Assembly: GCF_000374845.1 (NCBI RefSeq)
Contig: NZ_KB895412.1
Location: 753,056-817,055 of the forward strand
Length of the DNA stretch: 64,000 nucleotides
Origin: Paenibacillus terrigena DSM 21567
Lineage (GTDB): Bacteria; Bacillota; Bacilli; Paenibacillales; Paenibacillaceae
Direction of reading: 5' to 3'
Below, one piece after another: positions 1 to 8,194 of this stretch. Position 1 is the first letter of the stretch. Every line of letters begins with the position of its first letter. The translations under genes were made by a program, and so were the position numbers. The notes under the pieces were generated by a model. That model ran no database searches. It was not told the DNA's origin and worked only from the letters and a program-made list of their open reading frames with translations.

Positions 1-344
1 TGCTCGATCTGATCGCATAACTCATGGGAGATAGCAGTGATTTTAGGACCTAGAGCTTCGATGACCTGCGGGGTAAAAGCCCGCGAGACGAGCATGCGAA
101 GCTGCCTATGCTTCGGTGGATCAAGGAAGAGAATGCTGGCATCGATCGGCTCTCTTACGGTGTCGTTCAACTGAGAGGAGAAGACTTCATGATTCGTGAA
201 CATGGCTTTGATATCCTCATACCGAAATGCATCCCAGTTATTGTACTCCTCGTTGAAGGATACGGGCGTATTCGACCGCATTTGCTCGAACCAAGATAAC
301 GGGATTAATTCATTGTTTGCCTTTAACCATTCCATAGTATTCAC
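1..344 (-). CDS. Cytochrome P450, N-terminal part (cut by window edge)
   Basis: The minus strand reads as the N-terminal part of a soluble bacterial cytochrome P450, a haem monooxygenase that oxidises small organic substrates with electrons from a redox partner. The visible stretch contains WDAFRYEDIKAMF, then FSSQLNDTV, then LDPPKHRQLRMLVSRAFTP, which is the helix C region typical of CYP109/CYP107-like enzymes. The haem-binding cysteine lies outside the window. I chose the GTG at 344 because AGAAGG lies five bases upstream; the ATG at 335 is the alternative and has no obvious ribosome binding site. It begins 27 bases after the stop of the TetR gene on the same strand, so the two are probably co-transcribed and TetR may sense a P450 substrate. 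The family call is firm, the subfamily is not. Confidence 0.85.
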   Translation of the reverse strand, partial: MNTMEWLKANNELIPLSWFEQMRSNTPVSFNEEYNNWDAFRYEDIKAMFTNHEVFSSQLNDTVREPIDASILFLDPPKHRQLRMLVSRAFTPQVIEALGPKITAISHELCDQIE

Positions 345-370
345 CAGCGCCTTCTGATCAGAATAGGGGT

Positions 371-946
371 TTACGTTGTGGTCAGGAATAAGCCTGTCGT
401 CATCGTCGTGTACATAAACTGCTCCAGCTGTTCCCGGGTTAATTCATCCTGATGATTCATGTAATACCTGCATCCACTGTCGATCATGCCAATCAGCGCG
501 GATGCAGCGAGCCTGCAGTTCCCATCACGCATGACACCGGAGCGTTGAGATTGTTCCAGGCTATCGGCGACGAAATAAATGTAATCCAGCCGCATCTTCC
601 GCACTTCCTCCAGTACCTCCGGATCGAGCCCATTGGATAATTCGTTGAATACGATGTGGGCGAAGCCGCTCGACTCTAAGAAAATATCGAGATTATGCTT
701 AATGATCCGCATGATTTGTTCCTCGAGGGGGAGGTCCGCATAGAGATCCGCATGGACACGATCCATTAGTTCCGTCAATCCATCGGCGACGATCGTCTTG
801 AACAATTCGGATTTACTCTTGAAATGATAGTACAGGGTTCCCTTCGCGACATTCGCCCGTAGAGCGATTTCATCCATACTTGCGCGGTGGAACCCGTGTT
901 CAGAGAATACAGCTTCTGCTGCTTGAATAATTTTGATTCTACTCAT
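371..946 (-). CDS. TetR/AcrR family transcriptional repressor
   Basis: A 191-residue one-component regulator. The N-terminal helix-turn-helix is complete: IIQAAEAVFSEHGFHRASM followed by EIALRANVAKGTLYYHFKSK, residues about 6-50, the classical TetR signature. The remaining alpha-helical C-terminal domain would bind an unidentified ligand. It is divergent from the EamA exporter gene, with a perfect inverted repeat at 980-1001 between them, 34 bases from its own start. It is followed by the P450 gene on the same strand. The natural reading is autoregulation plus control of both the P450 and the exporter/esterase pair in response to a xenobiotic or metabolite. Family is certain; ligand and targets are inferred from position. 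Confidence 0.93.
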   Translation of the reverse strand: MSRIKIIQAAEAVFSEHGFHRASMDEIALRANVAKGTLYYHFKSKSELFKTIVADGLTELMDRVHADLYADLPLEEQIMRIIKHNLDIFLESSGFAHIVFNELSNGLDPEVLEEVRKMRLDYIYFVADSLEQSQRSGVMRDGNCRLAASALIGMIDSGCRYYMNHQDELTREQLEQFMYTTMTTGLFLTTT

Positions 947-979
947 GGGTTGGTAGCCTCTCTACGTGTCTTGATTAAG

Positions 980-1001
980 TTGAACTGACTAGTCAGTTCA
1001 A
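980..1001. promoter_or_regulatory. Operator palindrome of the TetR regulator
   Basis: A perfect 22-bp inverted repeat with half-site TGAACTGACT (plus one flanking T/A pair), meeting at a central CTAG. It lies between the divergent TetR (start 946) and EamA (start about 1111) genes. Perfect palindromes of this size in a divergent TetR intergenic region are typical autoregulatory operators. The assignment to this TetR is inferred from position. Confidence 0.8.
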
Positions 1002-1075
1002 TGATATCTCATTGGAAAATTATAGTCAATCCATCCTGCCAGACGCTAGAAAAATTTTAAAAAAGGAGTATAGTT

Positions 1076-1162
1076 ATGGAGGTACAACAGAGAGAAAGAA
1101 GGCGCATCACGTGGCTCACACGAAAGCATCAACAAAAACAATTCTATCGATTGCATTTCTAG
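1076..1162 (+). CDS. Possible 28-codon leader ORF overlapping the EamA gene start
   Basis: The best Shine-Dalgarno sequence in this intergenic region, AAAAAAGGAG at 1061-1070, serves an ATG at 1076 that is out of frame with the exporter gene. The resulting reading frame is short, rich in Arg and Gln, and stops at 1162, about 50 bases inside the exporter. It may be a leader peptide coupling translation of the exporter, or the trace of a frameshift near the original start. Existence of the ORF is seen; translation is speculative. Confidence 0.3.
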   Translation: MEVQQRERRRITWLTRKHQQKQFYRLHF

Positions 1163-2010
1163 TCTTGATCTGGGGGTTATCGTGGTCCATCTATAAAGTA
1201 ACGCTGCACTATACGCCGCCGATTTTATTCGCAGGGATGCGTTCATTCCTAGGGGGATTGTTACTGACTCTTTTCTTACTGCCGACGTGGAAAAAATTGA
1301 AGTGGCGTGAGAACTGGTTCCGGTACGTCATTTCAGGGCTACTAAATGCTGCATTTTTCTACGGGCTGCAGACGGTGGGGCTCATCTACTTGCCGGGTGG
1401 TTTATTCTCCGTGCTCGTCTATTTTCAGCCGGTATTGATAGGTCTCTTCGCATGGATGTGGCTGGGTGAGCGGATGACATTCGTCAAAGTCGCAGGGCTT
1501 CTGATCGGATTTATCGGGATCTTGGCCGTGAGCTCAGGCAGCTTCACAGGACAAGTCTCCTTCGTGGGCGTAGCCTTGGCTTTATTAGCTGCAATCAGTT
1601 GGGCGCTCGGCGTGATCTACGTCAAGAAAGAGAGCGGGAAGGTCGATTCCATGTGGATGGTCGCTTTTCAATTTATGATCGGTGGGGGCCTATTAACGGC
1701 GCTCGGTACGGGGGTTGAAAGCTGGTCTAGTATCACATGGAACGGAACCTATCTCATAGGATTGGGGTTCGGCGCGACCCTTGGGATTCCGATCGCTTTT
1801 GTAATCTATTTTCATCTGATGAATACGGGAGAGGCGAGCAAGGTCGCATCTTTTACGTTCCTGGTTCCACTCATTGCGGTCCTTACGGGAACGGTGTTCT
1901 TGCATGAACCTTTTACCTACTCCTTACTGCTAGGTTTGGTCTTGATTGTCATCAGCATTTATTGTGTGAATTATTCGAGTAAGAAGAAGGAGATTGCGTT
2001 ACTAGAGTAA
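1111..2010 (+). CDS. EamA/DMT-family drug or metabolite exporter
   Basis: A polytopic membrane protein of about 299 residues with ten predicted hydrophobic segments arranged as two EamA repeats. The first begins LSIAFLVLIWGLSWSIYK, the second around FVGVALALLAAISWALGVIY; the repeats contain the usual ERMTFVKVAGLLIGFIGI and HEPFTYSLLLGLVLI helices. The family exports small metabolites or drugs, or takes up nucleotide sugars, by secondary transport. I chose GTG 1111 (AAGAAGG upstream) because it starts just before the first membrane helix. A TTG at 1012 would extend the frame by 33 residues but has no ribosome binding site and abuts the operator. The esterase gene follows after 21 bases, so the two form an operon divergent from tetR-P450. 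Confidence 0.85.
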   Translation: MAHTKASTKTILSIAFLVLIWGLSWSIYKVTLHYTPPILFAGMRSFLGGLLLTLFLLPTWKKLKWRENWFRYVISGLLNAAFFYGLQTVGLIYLPGGLFSVLVYFQPVLIGLFAWMWLGERMTFVKVAGLLIGFIGILAVSSGSFTGQVSFVGVALALLAAISWALGVIYVKKESGKVDSMWMVAFQFMIGGGLLTALGTGVESWSSITWNGTYLIGLGFGATLGIPIAFVIYFHLMNTGEASKVASFTFLVPLIAVLTGTVFLHEPFTYSLLLGLVLIVISIYCVNYSSKKKEIALLE

Positions 2011-2031
2011 CGATTGGAGGTCATGGTCACG

Positions 2032-2979
2032 ATGAATTTTATCGAGAAAAAGCTTGCTGAATTGCATCAATACATGCCGGATCAGACGGCACCAGAGGAT
2101 CTGGATTCATTCTGGGAACGTACCTTACACTTCGCCTCACAGAAACCGTTGAATGATCGCCGGGAGCAGGTAACTTGCCTCTCCCCATATATGACAACAT
2201 ACAAGGTCACTTACGAAGGCTATGATCAGACACCGATTCACGGGTGGTACATCCTGCCGAACTTCGTTGGAGTAGACGCACGGGACCTTCCTTGTGTCGT
2301 ACATTATCACGGTTATCATGGAAGTAAATCCGTACCCGAGAACTATGCGAACTGGCTGATGATGGGCTTTGCCGTCTTTGCGATAGATGTGCGTGGGCAA
2401 GGCGGCGAGACAGGGAACCTGCTGCCGCAGTCGTATGGCATGACCAAAGGATGGATTACACAGGGACTTCTCGCTCCCGAACAGAGCTATTACCAAGCGA
2501 TTACCGTCGATGCGCTTCAGGCGCTCACATGGGCTAAGCAGCAGCCGGAAGTCGATGCTTCACGCATTGTTGTCGCGGGGGCAAGTCAGGGCGGAGGACT
2601 CGCGCTGATCACGTCGGCACTAAGTGATATCCCATGCAAAGTCATCGCAGATATTCCGAACATGTGCCATATGGATTTTGGCATTTTCAATTCTGTCGGT
2701 TCGCTGTCAGAGGCGGCATCCTTTGTCATGACTTACCCTGAACATTTGCAGGAAGTCATGCGGACGCTCAGTTATTTCGACATTCTCAATCTGACGGATC
2801 GTCTCACGAAGCCGATCTTCATGTCGGTTGGATTGAAAGATCCGATCTGCCAGCCCGAGACCGTCTTCGCGGTCTATAACCGAATAACATCGCCGAAGGA
2901 AATGCATGTCTATCCATTTAACGGTCATCATACGAGCGGCGATCATTTCGGCAAAATCATTCGTTTCTTACGCGGTTAA
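2032..2979 (+). CDS. Acetyl-xylan esterase / cephalosporin-C deacetylase family hydrolase
   Basis: A 315-residue alpha/beta hydrolase matching the usual length of the AXE1/Cah family, which removes acetyl groups from xylo-oligosaccharides and cephalosporin C in the cytoplasm. Visible hallmarks are YHGYHGSK (oxyanion region), AIDVRGQGGETG, the nucleophile elbow GASQGGGLAL around residue 180, a late acid in VGLKDPICQPET, and the catalytic histidine in FNGHHTSGD near the C terminus. TTGGAGG lies 11 bases before ATG 2032; ATG 2023 is too close to it. Position after an exporter and opposite a P450 suggests a detoxification or modification set rather than xylan use, but substrate cannot be read from sequence. 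Confidence 0.87.
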   Translation: MNFIEKKLAELHQYMPDQTAPEDLDSFWERTLHFASQKPLNDRREQVTCLSPYMTTYKVTYEGYDQTPIHGWYILPNFVGVDARDLPCVVHYHGYHGSKSVPENYANWLMMGFAVFAIDVRGQGGETGNLLPQSYGMTKGWITQGLLAPEQSYYQAITVDALQALTWAKQQPEVDASRIVVAGASQGGGLALITSALSDIPCKVIADIPNMCHMDFGIFNSVGSLSEAASFVMTYPEHLQEVMRTLSYFDILNLTDRLTKPIFMSVGLKDPICQPETVFAVYNRITSPKEMHVYPFNGHHTSGDHFGKIIRFLRG

Positions 2980-3005
2980 TCATCTCTTGCACTTCTTTAT
3001 GCGAA

Positions 3006-3049
3006 AGCTTGCTGATTCCCTCCAAGGGGAATCCCAGCAGGCTTTTTTT
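3006..3049 (+). terminator. Rho-independent terminator after the esterase gene
   Basis: An imperfect stem pairing AAGCTTGCTGATTCCC with GGGAATCCCAGCAGGCTT (one bulge) around a short loop, followed by a run of seven T. Confidence 0.8.
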
Positions 3050-3270
3050 ATGGCGGCGATGCATCCATTGAGATCCTCAAATGATATAAAGGGATTTCGA
3101 TGGTATCGAATCATGTGCTCTAGAGTACCGAACACAGCAAGAAATCAATTATGAAACGAGGATCATAGGGGCATTGGAGCATGTAAGCGTGGCCGACAGC
3201 AGAGCTAGAATGGGAGCGGGATGAAGGGGTAACGCAGCGTGATTCTAGTTACTCCTCATGTGGAGCTCTC

Positions 3271-3453
3271 TAACGAACCATAATGTTCTTATATCAGCGA
3301 AAATGAAGCTAAATCAAATCTAACGAACTCAATAAGCGCTATTCAGTTTTCCAAGGACGAAATAATCCCTTTTTGCAAGGAATAACGCTTCTGAGATTCG
3401 TTAGAATGATAGATCACGCGATTTATACCTAATAAGACTTGTACGGTTCGTTA
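3271..3453. repeat. 183-bp nested palindromic element (MITE-like)
   Basis: The motif TAACGAAC starts the element at 3271 and recurs at 3321; its complement GTTCGTTA or ATTCGTTA appears at 3397-3403 and ends it at 3453. Both pairs are symmetric about the same centre at 3362, and spacing between the outer and inner motif is exactly 41 bases on each side. The inner arms also pair (AAGCGCTATTC with GGAATAACGCTT). The result is a long imperfect inverted repeat without coding capacity. The rest of 3050-3600 shows no convincing gene. Confidence 0.7.
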
Positions 3454-3602
3454 ACCCTAGCTCAGATGTTAAGAATCACTCCGATGCATTCCGCGTCATC
3501 GTCACCAGCCCCCACAGTCGTTATTTATGCTCTTTAGTGTCCCCTTCAGATCGGATAAAGAAATAGATAAAAATTGCCCTAATACACCATAAAATATGGA
3601 TA

Positions 3603-3650
3603 TTGTGTGTAGAAGGTTCTTTTCTATAATAACAATTGTAAACGCTTTCT
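3603..3650 (+). promoter_or_regulatory. SigA promoter with overlapping cre (CcpA) site
   Basis: A consensus -10 box TATAAT at 3625-3630 has a weak -35 TTGTGT 16 bases upstream. The sequence TTGTAAACGCTTTCT at 3636-3650 fits the catabolite-responsive element consensus WTGNAANCGNWNNCW at every defined position and sits at the expected transcription start, a position where CcpA binding represses. The controlled gene is the phosphatase at 3677. Confidence 0.7.
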
Positions 3651-3676
3651 AATTATCTGTTGAGAGGGGATCAACA

Positions 3677-5014
3677 ATGAAGAAGAACATGATGCGATTG
3701 TTGTCTATCATGATGGCGGCATTTCTATTCACGACATTTACAGCGGGATCGGCAGCGACAGCAGCGGCGACTAAGCCAGCGGAACAGAAGAATGAGGGAG
3801 TGACCTTCTACCTCGTACGTCACGGGGAGACGCTGTTCAATGTCCAAGGCAAGATGCAAGGATGGTCGGATGCGCCATTAACCGAGGAAGGGATCCATGT
3901 CGCAGAGAATTTAAGCAGAGGTTTGAAGGATATTCCATTCGTAGCAGCATACAGTAGCACAAGCGAACGCGCGATGGATACGGCGAACATTGCGCTGAAG
4001 GGTAGAGGTATTCCGCTCACGACGGATAAGCGTTTGAAGGAGTTTAACTACGGCGAGTGGGAAGGCGCGAAGGGTGAAGACATCCTGAAGAAGCATCCGG
4101 ATATGTTAACGAACCCGAACGTATTCAAGCAAGCGGGCGGTGAGAGCACACAGGAAGTGATTGACCGGATGACGGCAGCGCTCACAGACATTGCGGAGAA
4201 GCATAAGTCGACAGGCGGCAATGTGATGGTCGTAGCGCATGGCATGGCGACGGTGAATCTCCTTCTCGCGTTAGATAAGAATGCATGGGGTATGAAGGCG
4301 CTGCCGAATTCCAGCGTGACGACGATTCAGTGGAAAGACGGCAAGTTTAAAGTGCTCAAGGTGGGCGACATGAGCTATGCCGAGAAGGGCGAGAAGAAGC
4401 TTCGGTTCTATTTCGTACGACATGGCGAGACCCTTTTTAATGTGCAAGGCTTGATGCAAGGGTGGTCCGATTCTCCGCTTACGAAGGAAGGCATTGAAGT
4501 TGCGAAATATTTGGGCAAAGGTCTGGAGAACGTTCCGTTCTTAGCCGCTTATAGCAGCACGAGCGAACGCGCCGTCGATACAGGCATGTTAGCCCTTGAC
4601 GGACGGGATCTTCCGCTGCAGCTCGATAAACGCCTCAAAGAATTTAATTATGGTGAATGGGAAGGCATGAAGGGGGAGGACATCTTCAAGGCCAACCCGG
4701 ATATGCTCACGAACCCGAACATCTACAAGAAAGCGGGAGGTGAGAGCACGCAAGAGGTTGTGGATCGGTTCAAGGATTTCCTGAGCAGTGTTGCGGCGAA
4801 ATACAAAGATGCGAATGGCAATATTATGGTCGTAACCCATGGGATGTCCACCGTGAGCCTCGTCAATGCACTCGATCCAAAAGCTTGGGGCATGAAGGCT
4901 TTGCCGAACTCCAGCTTGACTATCATTGAGTATGAGAATGGTGAGTTCAAAGTAGGCAAAGTTGGCGATCAAAGTTATGTCGAGAACGGGAAGAAAGTAC
5001 TAGGACACGAATAG
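3677..5014 (+). CDS. Secreted tandem histidine phosphatase
   Basis: A 445-residue exported protein with a signal peptide (MKKNMMRLLSIMMAAFLF, cleavage near residue 30) and two full histidine phosphatase domains, residues about 44-240 and 249-443. Each has the RHG motif (LVRHGETLFN and FVRHGETLFN), the SSTSERA arginine motif, and the second catalytic histidine in VVAHGMAT or VVTHGMST. I aligned the two halves by eye without gaps: 134 of 195 residues are identical, so this is a recent internal duplication and both active sites look intact. The family dephosphorylates small phosphoesters or phytate-like compounds. GAGGGG precedes the ATG. A cre-like site at the promoter suggests repression by preferred carbon sources. 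Substrate unknown. Confidence 0.9.
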   Translation: MKKNMMRLLSIMMAAFLFTTFTAGSAATAAATKPAEQKNEGVTFYLVRHGETLFNVQGKMQGWSDAPLTEEGIHVAENLSRGLKDIPFVAAYSSTSERAMDTANIALKGRGIPLTTDKRLKEFNYGEWEGAKGEDILKKHPDMLTNPNVFKQAGGESTQEVIDRMTAALTDIAEKHKSTGGNVMVVAHGMATVNLLLALDKNAWGMKALPNSSVTTIQWKDGKFKVLKVGDMSYAEKGEKKLRFYFVRHGETLFNVQGLMQGWSDSPLTKEGIEVAKYLGKGLENVPFLAAYSSTSERAVDTGMLALDGRDLPLQLDKRLKEFNYGEWEGMKGEDIFKANPDMLTNPNIYKKAGGESTQEVVDRFKDFLSSVAAKYKDANGNIMVVTHGMSTVSLVNALDPKAWGMKALPNSSLTIIEYENGEFKVGKVGDQSYVENGKKVLGHE

Positions 5015-5022
5015 CAGGATGA

Positions 5023-5053
5023 AGAGGACAGGTCATTTGACCTGTCCTCTTTG
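5023..5053 (+). terminator. Rho-independent terminator after the tandem phosphatase
   Basis: A perfect 13-bp stem, AGAGGACAGGTCA with TGACCTGTCCTCT, around a two-base loop and followed by TTT. Confidence 0.85.
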
Positions 5054-5115
5054 CTAAGTCATACTAGGAATACTAGTTATTCGTAGATGACGAGAGAAGC
5101 TATGAGGTGATCCGT

Positions 5116-7617
5116 ATGGATTATATTTATGAGAGCATCCCGTTGGATGCGAAATTAAAGATCAATATTTTTCTGCATCGTGCGAAATATGTCCATGATC
5201 ATTGGCACGATAGCCTCGAGCTGTTCTTCGTGTTGAAGGGTAATGTCGATATGTACATTCAGCGCAAGAAATATACACTTCATGAAGAAGATATGATCCT
5301 CATTAACAGCAATGAGATTCATTCGATCATTGCCGATGAAGATAACCTGCTGCTTGTGCTGCAGATTCCGCTTTCTTTCTTAAGCGATCATTTCGGACAG
5401 GCGGAATCGTTATCGTTCCATCTGAAATCGTTCATGTATGCGCCGGATGAGCAAGAGCGATTCAATGAGGTACGGATGCTTCTCGCCGAAATGATGTGGG
5501 TCTACAATAAGGAAAGCTACGGTTACGAGCTTAAGATGAAATCGCTGTTATTCCAGCTCCTCTATTTGCTCATATGGAAATTCAAAGAGGGAGAGAGCGA
5601 AGACAGCGCGAGGATTAGTCCGAAGCACATGGAACGAATGCTTCGCATTGCGAATTATATTCAAGTGAATTACATGAAACCTTTGAATTTGAACGAGCTC
5701 GCTGCGCACGAATATCTGTCTGTGCCCTATCTGTCGAATTTTTTTCAGAAGCATATGGGTCAGTCGTTCACGAAATATGTGAATCAGATTCGTCTCAACC
5801 ATGCGGTGAAGGATATCGCTTATACCGATTATTCGATTACGCAGATTGCGATGGATCATGGGTTCCCGAATCTGAAGTCTTTTCACAAAGCCTTCAAGGA
5901 TGTCTACAATATAACACCGAACCAGTATCGGAAAGAGCTGCAGGACGAGCATCATATGGAACGGAAAGTGACCACAGGCCAGAAAATCTCTTCCTATTTG
6001 GAGTTTGATCGCGACAATGCTTATGGGGCGTTGTTCAAATATTTGCCGGATCGTAATCGGGATCGGGTCGATCGGACATCGGACAAGGGTGTTGTTACAC
6101 GGGAAATTCAACTCCAGCTAACCGGAAGCCCTAAACTGATGAAGCCCTACTGGCAGAAAATCTGCACGATCGGCAAAGCGAAGGAAGGGCTCTATTACGA
6201 GGTGCAGCAGCATCTACAGTCGATTCAGTCGATGATGAAGTTCGAATATATTCGATTCCATGGCATCTTCGATGATGAAATGATGGTATACCGTGAAGAT
6301 CAGGATGGGAATCCGTTGTATAATTTTTTCTATGTGGATCAATTATTCGATTTCCTCCAGAGCCTCGGGCTCAAGCCTTATATCGAGTTCGGATTTATGC
6401 CAGCGGATCTGGCGAGTGGCGATCAGAGTATCTTCTATAAGAAGAGTAACGTGAGCAAACCAAAGGATTTGGACAAATGGTCAGAGCTTATCAGGCAATT
6501 TATGATGCATTGTGAGCATCGGTACGGACTTGAGACGCTTCGCACTTGGAAATATACATGCTGGAACGAGCCGGATCTCTACCTGTTCTGGACGGACACG
6601 GTGGAAGATTATTATGCGATGTATGAAGCGACCTACCGTACGGTTAAGTCGATCTGCCCGGACTTGAAGTTCGGGGGTCCTGAGATCATCTCGGATACGA
6701 TCTACCAAGAGGATTGGCTAACATCGTATTGGGCCTTCTGTCGGAGCTATGATTGCATGCCGGACTTTTTTTCCTTCCATAGTTACCCGACAGGTGTTCA
6801 AGGAGAGAGTGGGGAAATCAAGTGGTTCCAAGCCAGCAGGGCGAATGACTATCTAGCCGAGACGCTGGCTGTCTTGAAGAAGAAGCTTCGACAGGAGAAG
6901 ATCAAGATGCCCGAGATCTATATTACCGAATGGAATGCAACAGGGGATCATCGGGATCTGACGAACGATACTGTCTTCAAAGCGGCTTATATCGCGAAGA
7001 ATATTGTCGAGAACATGGAGGATATAACAGGGCTTGCGTATTGGACCCTTACGGATCATCTGGAAGAGCTGCCGCCCCCACGTGAGACCTTTCATGGGGG
7101 ACTTGGGCTGATCACGAATAACGGGATCAAGAAACCGGGGTATTATACTTATCACATGCTAAGCCAGCTGGGAGACCAGCTTCGGGATCGCGGCAGAGGG
7201 TACTGCCTGACCCAGCGGGGGGATTGCTACCAATTGTTGATGTATCATTACTGCCATTACGACAAGCTCTATGAGATGCAGGATTCGCTTGGGATCGAAT
7301 CACTGAACCGGTATCATGTCTTCCAAGATATGAACGACCTGGAGATGAGCTTCACTTGTGAAGGGATCCCAGCGGGGACCTATGAACTTCGCAGCATACA
7401 TGTCAATCGTGAACATGGAAGCGCTTATGATACGTGGCTTACCATGGGGGCGCCAGCGGAACTGTCGCGGGGTATGGTCGATTATTTGAACCAGAAGGCC
7501 GTGCCTTTGCAAGAATATAAGATCATTGAACTAGACGGCACTACTGCGACATTCAAGTATACATTGAGTCCACATGAGGTTCGATTCTATGAACTGAGGC
7601 CGTTGCGACATTTTTAA
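5116..7617 (+). CDS. AraC-family regulator fused to a GH39 glycosidase domain
   Basis: An 833-residue two-part protein. Residues about 1-160 form a cupin sensing domain (VHDHWHDSLELFFVLKG). Residues about 175-275 are a full AraC DNA-binding domain with two helix-turn-helix motifs (LNELAAHEYLSVPYLSNFF and ITQIAMDHGFPNLKSFHKAF). The C-terminal half resembles GH39 beta-xylosidases, with the acid/base glutamate in WKYTCWNEPDLYLFW and a nucleophile-type glutamate in IYITEWNATG. No signal peptide is present, so the glycosidase domain is cytoplasmic and may serve as a sugar sensor or hydrolyse oligosaccharides on site. GAGGTGA lies five bases before ATG 5116; the GTG at 5107 is less likely. The gene stands alone with its own terminator. 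Confidence 0.88.
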   Translation: MDYIYESIPLDAKLKINIFLHRAKYVHDHWHDSLELFFVLKGNVDMYIQRKKYTLHEEDMILINSNEIHSIIADEDNLLLVLQIPLSFLSDHFGQAESLSFHLKSFMYAPDEQERFNEVRMLLAEMMWVYNKESYGYELKMKSLLFQLLYLLIWKFKEGESEDSARISPKHMERMLRIANYIQVNYMKPLNLNELAAHEYLSVPYLSNFFQKHMGQSFTKYVNQIRLNHAVKDIAYTDYSITQIAMDHGFPNLKSFHKAFKDVYNITPNQYRKELQDEHHMERKVTTGQKISSYLEFDRDNAYGALFKYLPDRNRDRVDRTSDKGVVTREIQLQLTGSPKLMKPYWQKICTIGKAKEGLYYEVQQHLQSIQSMMKFEYIRFHGIFDDEMMVYREDQDGNPLYNFFYVDQLFDFLQSLGLKPYIEFGFMPADLASGDQSIFYKKSNVSKPKDLDKWSELIRQFMMHCEHRYGLETLRTWKYTCWNEPDLYLFWTDTVEDYYAMYEATYRTVKSICPDLKFGGPEIISDTIYQEDWLTSYWAFCRSYDCMPDFFSFHSYPTGVQGESGEIKWFQASRANDYLAETLAVLKKKLRQEKIKMPEIYITEWNATGDHRDLTNDTVFKAAYIAKNIVENMEDITGLAYWTLTDHLEELPPPRETFHGGLGLITNNGIKKPGYYTYHMLSQLGDQLRDRGRGYCLTQRGDCYQLLMYHYCHYDKLYEMQDSLGIESLNRYHVFQDMNDLEMSFTCEGIPAGTYELRSIHVNREHGSAYDTWLTMGAPAELSRGMVDYLNQKAVPLQEYKIIELDGTTATFKYTLSPHEVRFYELRPLRHF

Positions 7618-7652
7618 GAAGGTCTCGATAGAGGTTTTCTCAATGAAAAAGG

Positions 7653-7690
7653 AAAGACATTTTCGATGGGGTTCGAAGGTGTCTTTTTTG
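7653..7690 (+). terminator. Rho-independent terminator after the AraC-GH39 gene
   Basis: A 14-bp stem with two G-U pairs, AAAGACATTTTCGA pairing with TTCGAAGGTGTCTTT, followed by TTTTTT. Confidence 0.8.
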
Positions 7691-7900
7691 TTGTTTGATG
7701 AGAGCGGTTCCATATGGCTCCGGATAAGCAGAAAAATTGACATGGTTTAGATCGGAAAGTTGACTGAGGTGGAATTCTATATAATTCGAATTGTAAGGGA
7801 TTACATGGAGGAGTGACCAACCATACAGCACGAGCGGATACACAAATTGATCGTTGGGGGGATCTTCATGAAGCCAGAAGTTTCATGGAAAGAGCGTAAA

Positions 7901-8077
7901 GAGGCTGCCAGTCGCCGAAATAACTGCAAAAATGAAGCTAATATGCTCGAAGAGGCTGTCCGGCGCCGAAATAACTGCAAAAATGCAGCTAATATACCCG
8001 AAGAGGCTGCCAGTCGCCGAAATAACTGCAAAAATGCAGCTAATGTGCTCGAAGAGGCTGTCCGGCGCCGAAATACG
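7901..8077. repeat. 51-bp tandem repeats, three full copies and one partial
   Basis: Units start at 7901, 7952, 8003 and 8054 (last one cut at 24 bases). All share CGCCGAAATAACTGCAAAAAT. Two versions alternate: GAGGCTGCCAGTCGCC in copies 1 and 3, GAGGCTGTCCGGCGCC in copies 2 and 4, so the higher-order period is 102 bases. Because 51 is a multiple of three, reading frames stay open through the array, e.g. an ATG at 7868 behind GGGGGG gives 72 codons rich in Arg, Asn and Cys. I take this as an intergenic repeat with accidental ORFs. The remainder of 7691-8194 shows no gene. Confidence 0.8.
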
Positions 8078-8194
8078 TTTTTTTAGAGAGTATACAGACA
8101 TATATGATATTTCCTATTTACGGAAATAGAGGGATTCGATAGAATGATACCAGTATTTTCAATTCTATATTCGCAGTTAAGGGAGGAATTCGCA

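Noticed and set aside
2906-3154. 82-codon open frame after the esterase gene
   Set aside because: It starts inside the esterase and runs through its terminator hairpin; no ribosome binding site.
7901-8077. CRISPR array
   Set aside because: The units are contiguous direct repeats with no unique spacers and no cas genes nearby.
7847-8086. 79-codon open frame across the 51-bp repeats as a protein gene
   Set aside because: The frame stays open only because the repeat unit is a multiple of three; complementary and alternative frames are open too, so a repeat array explains it better.
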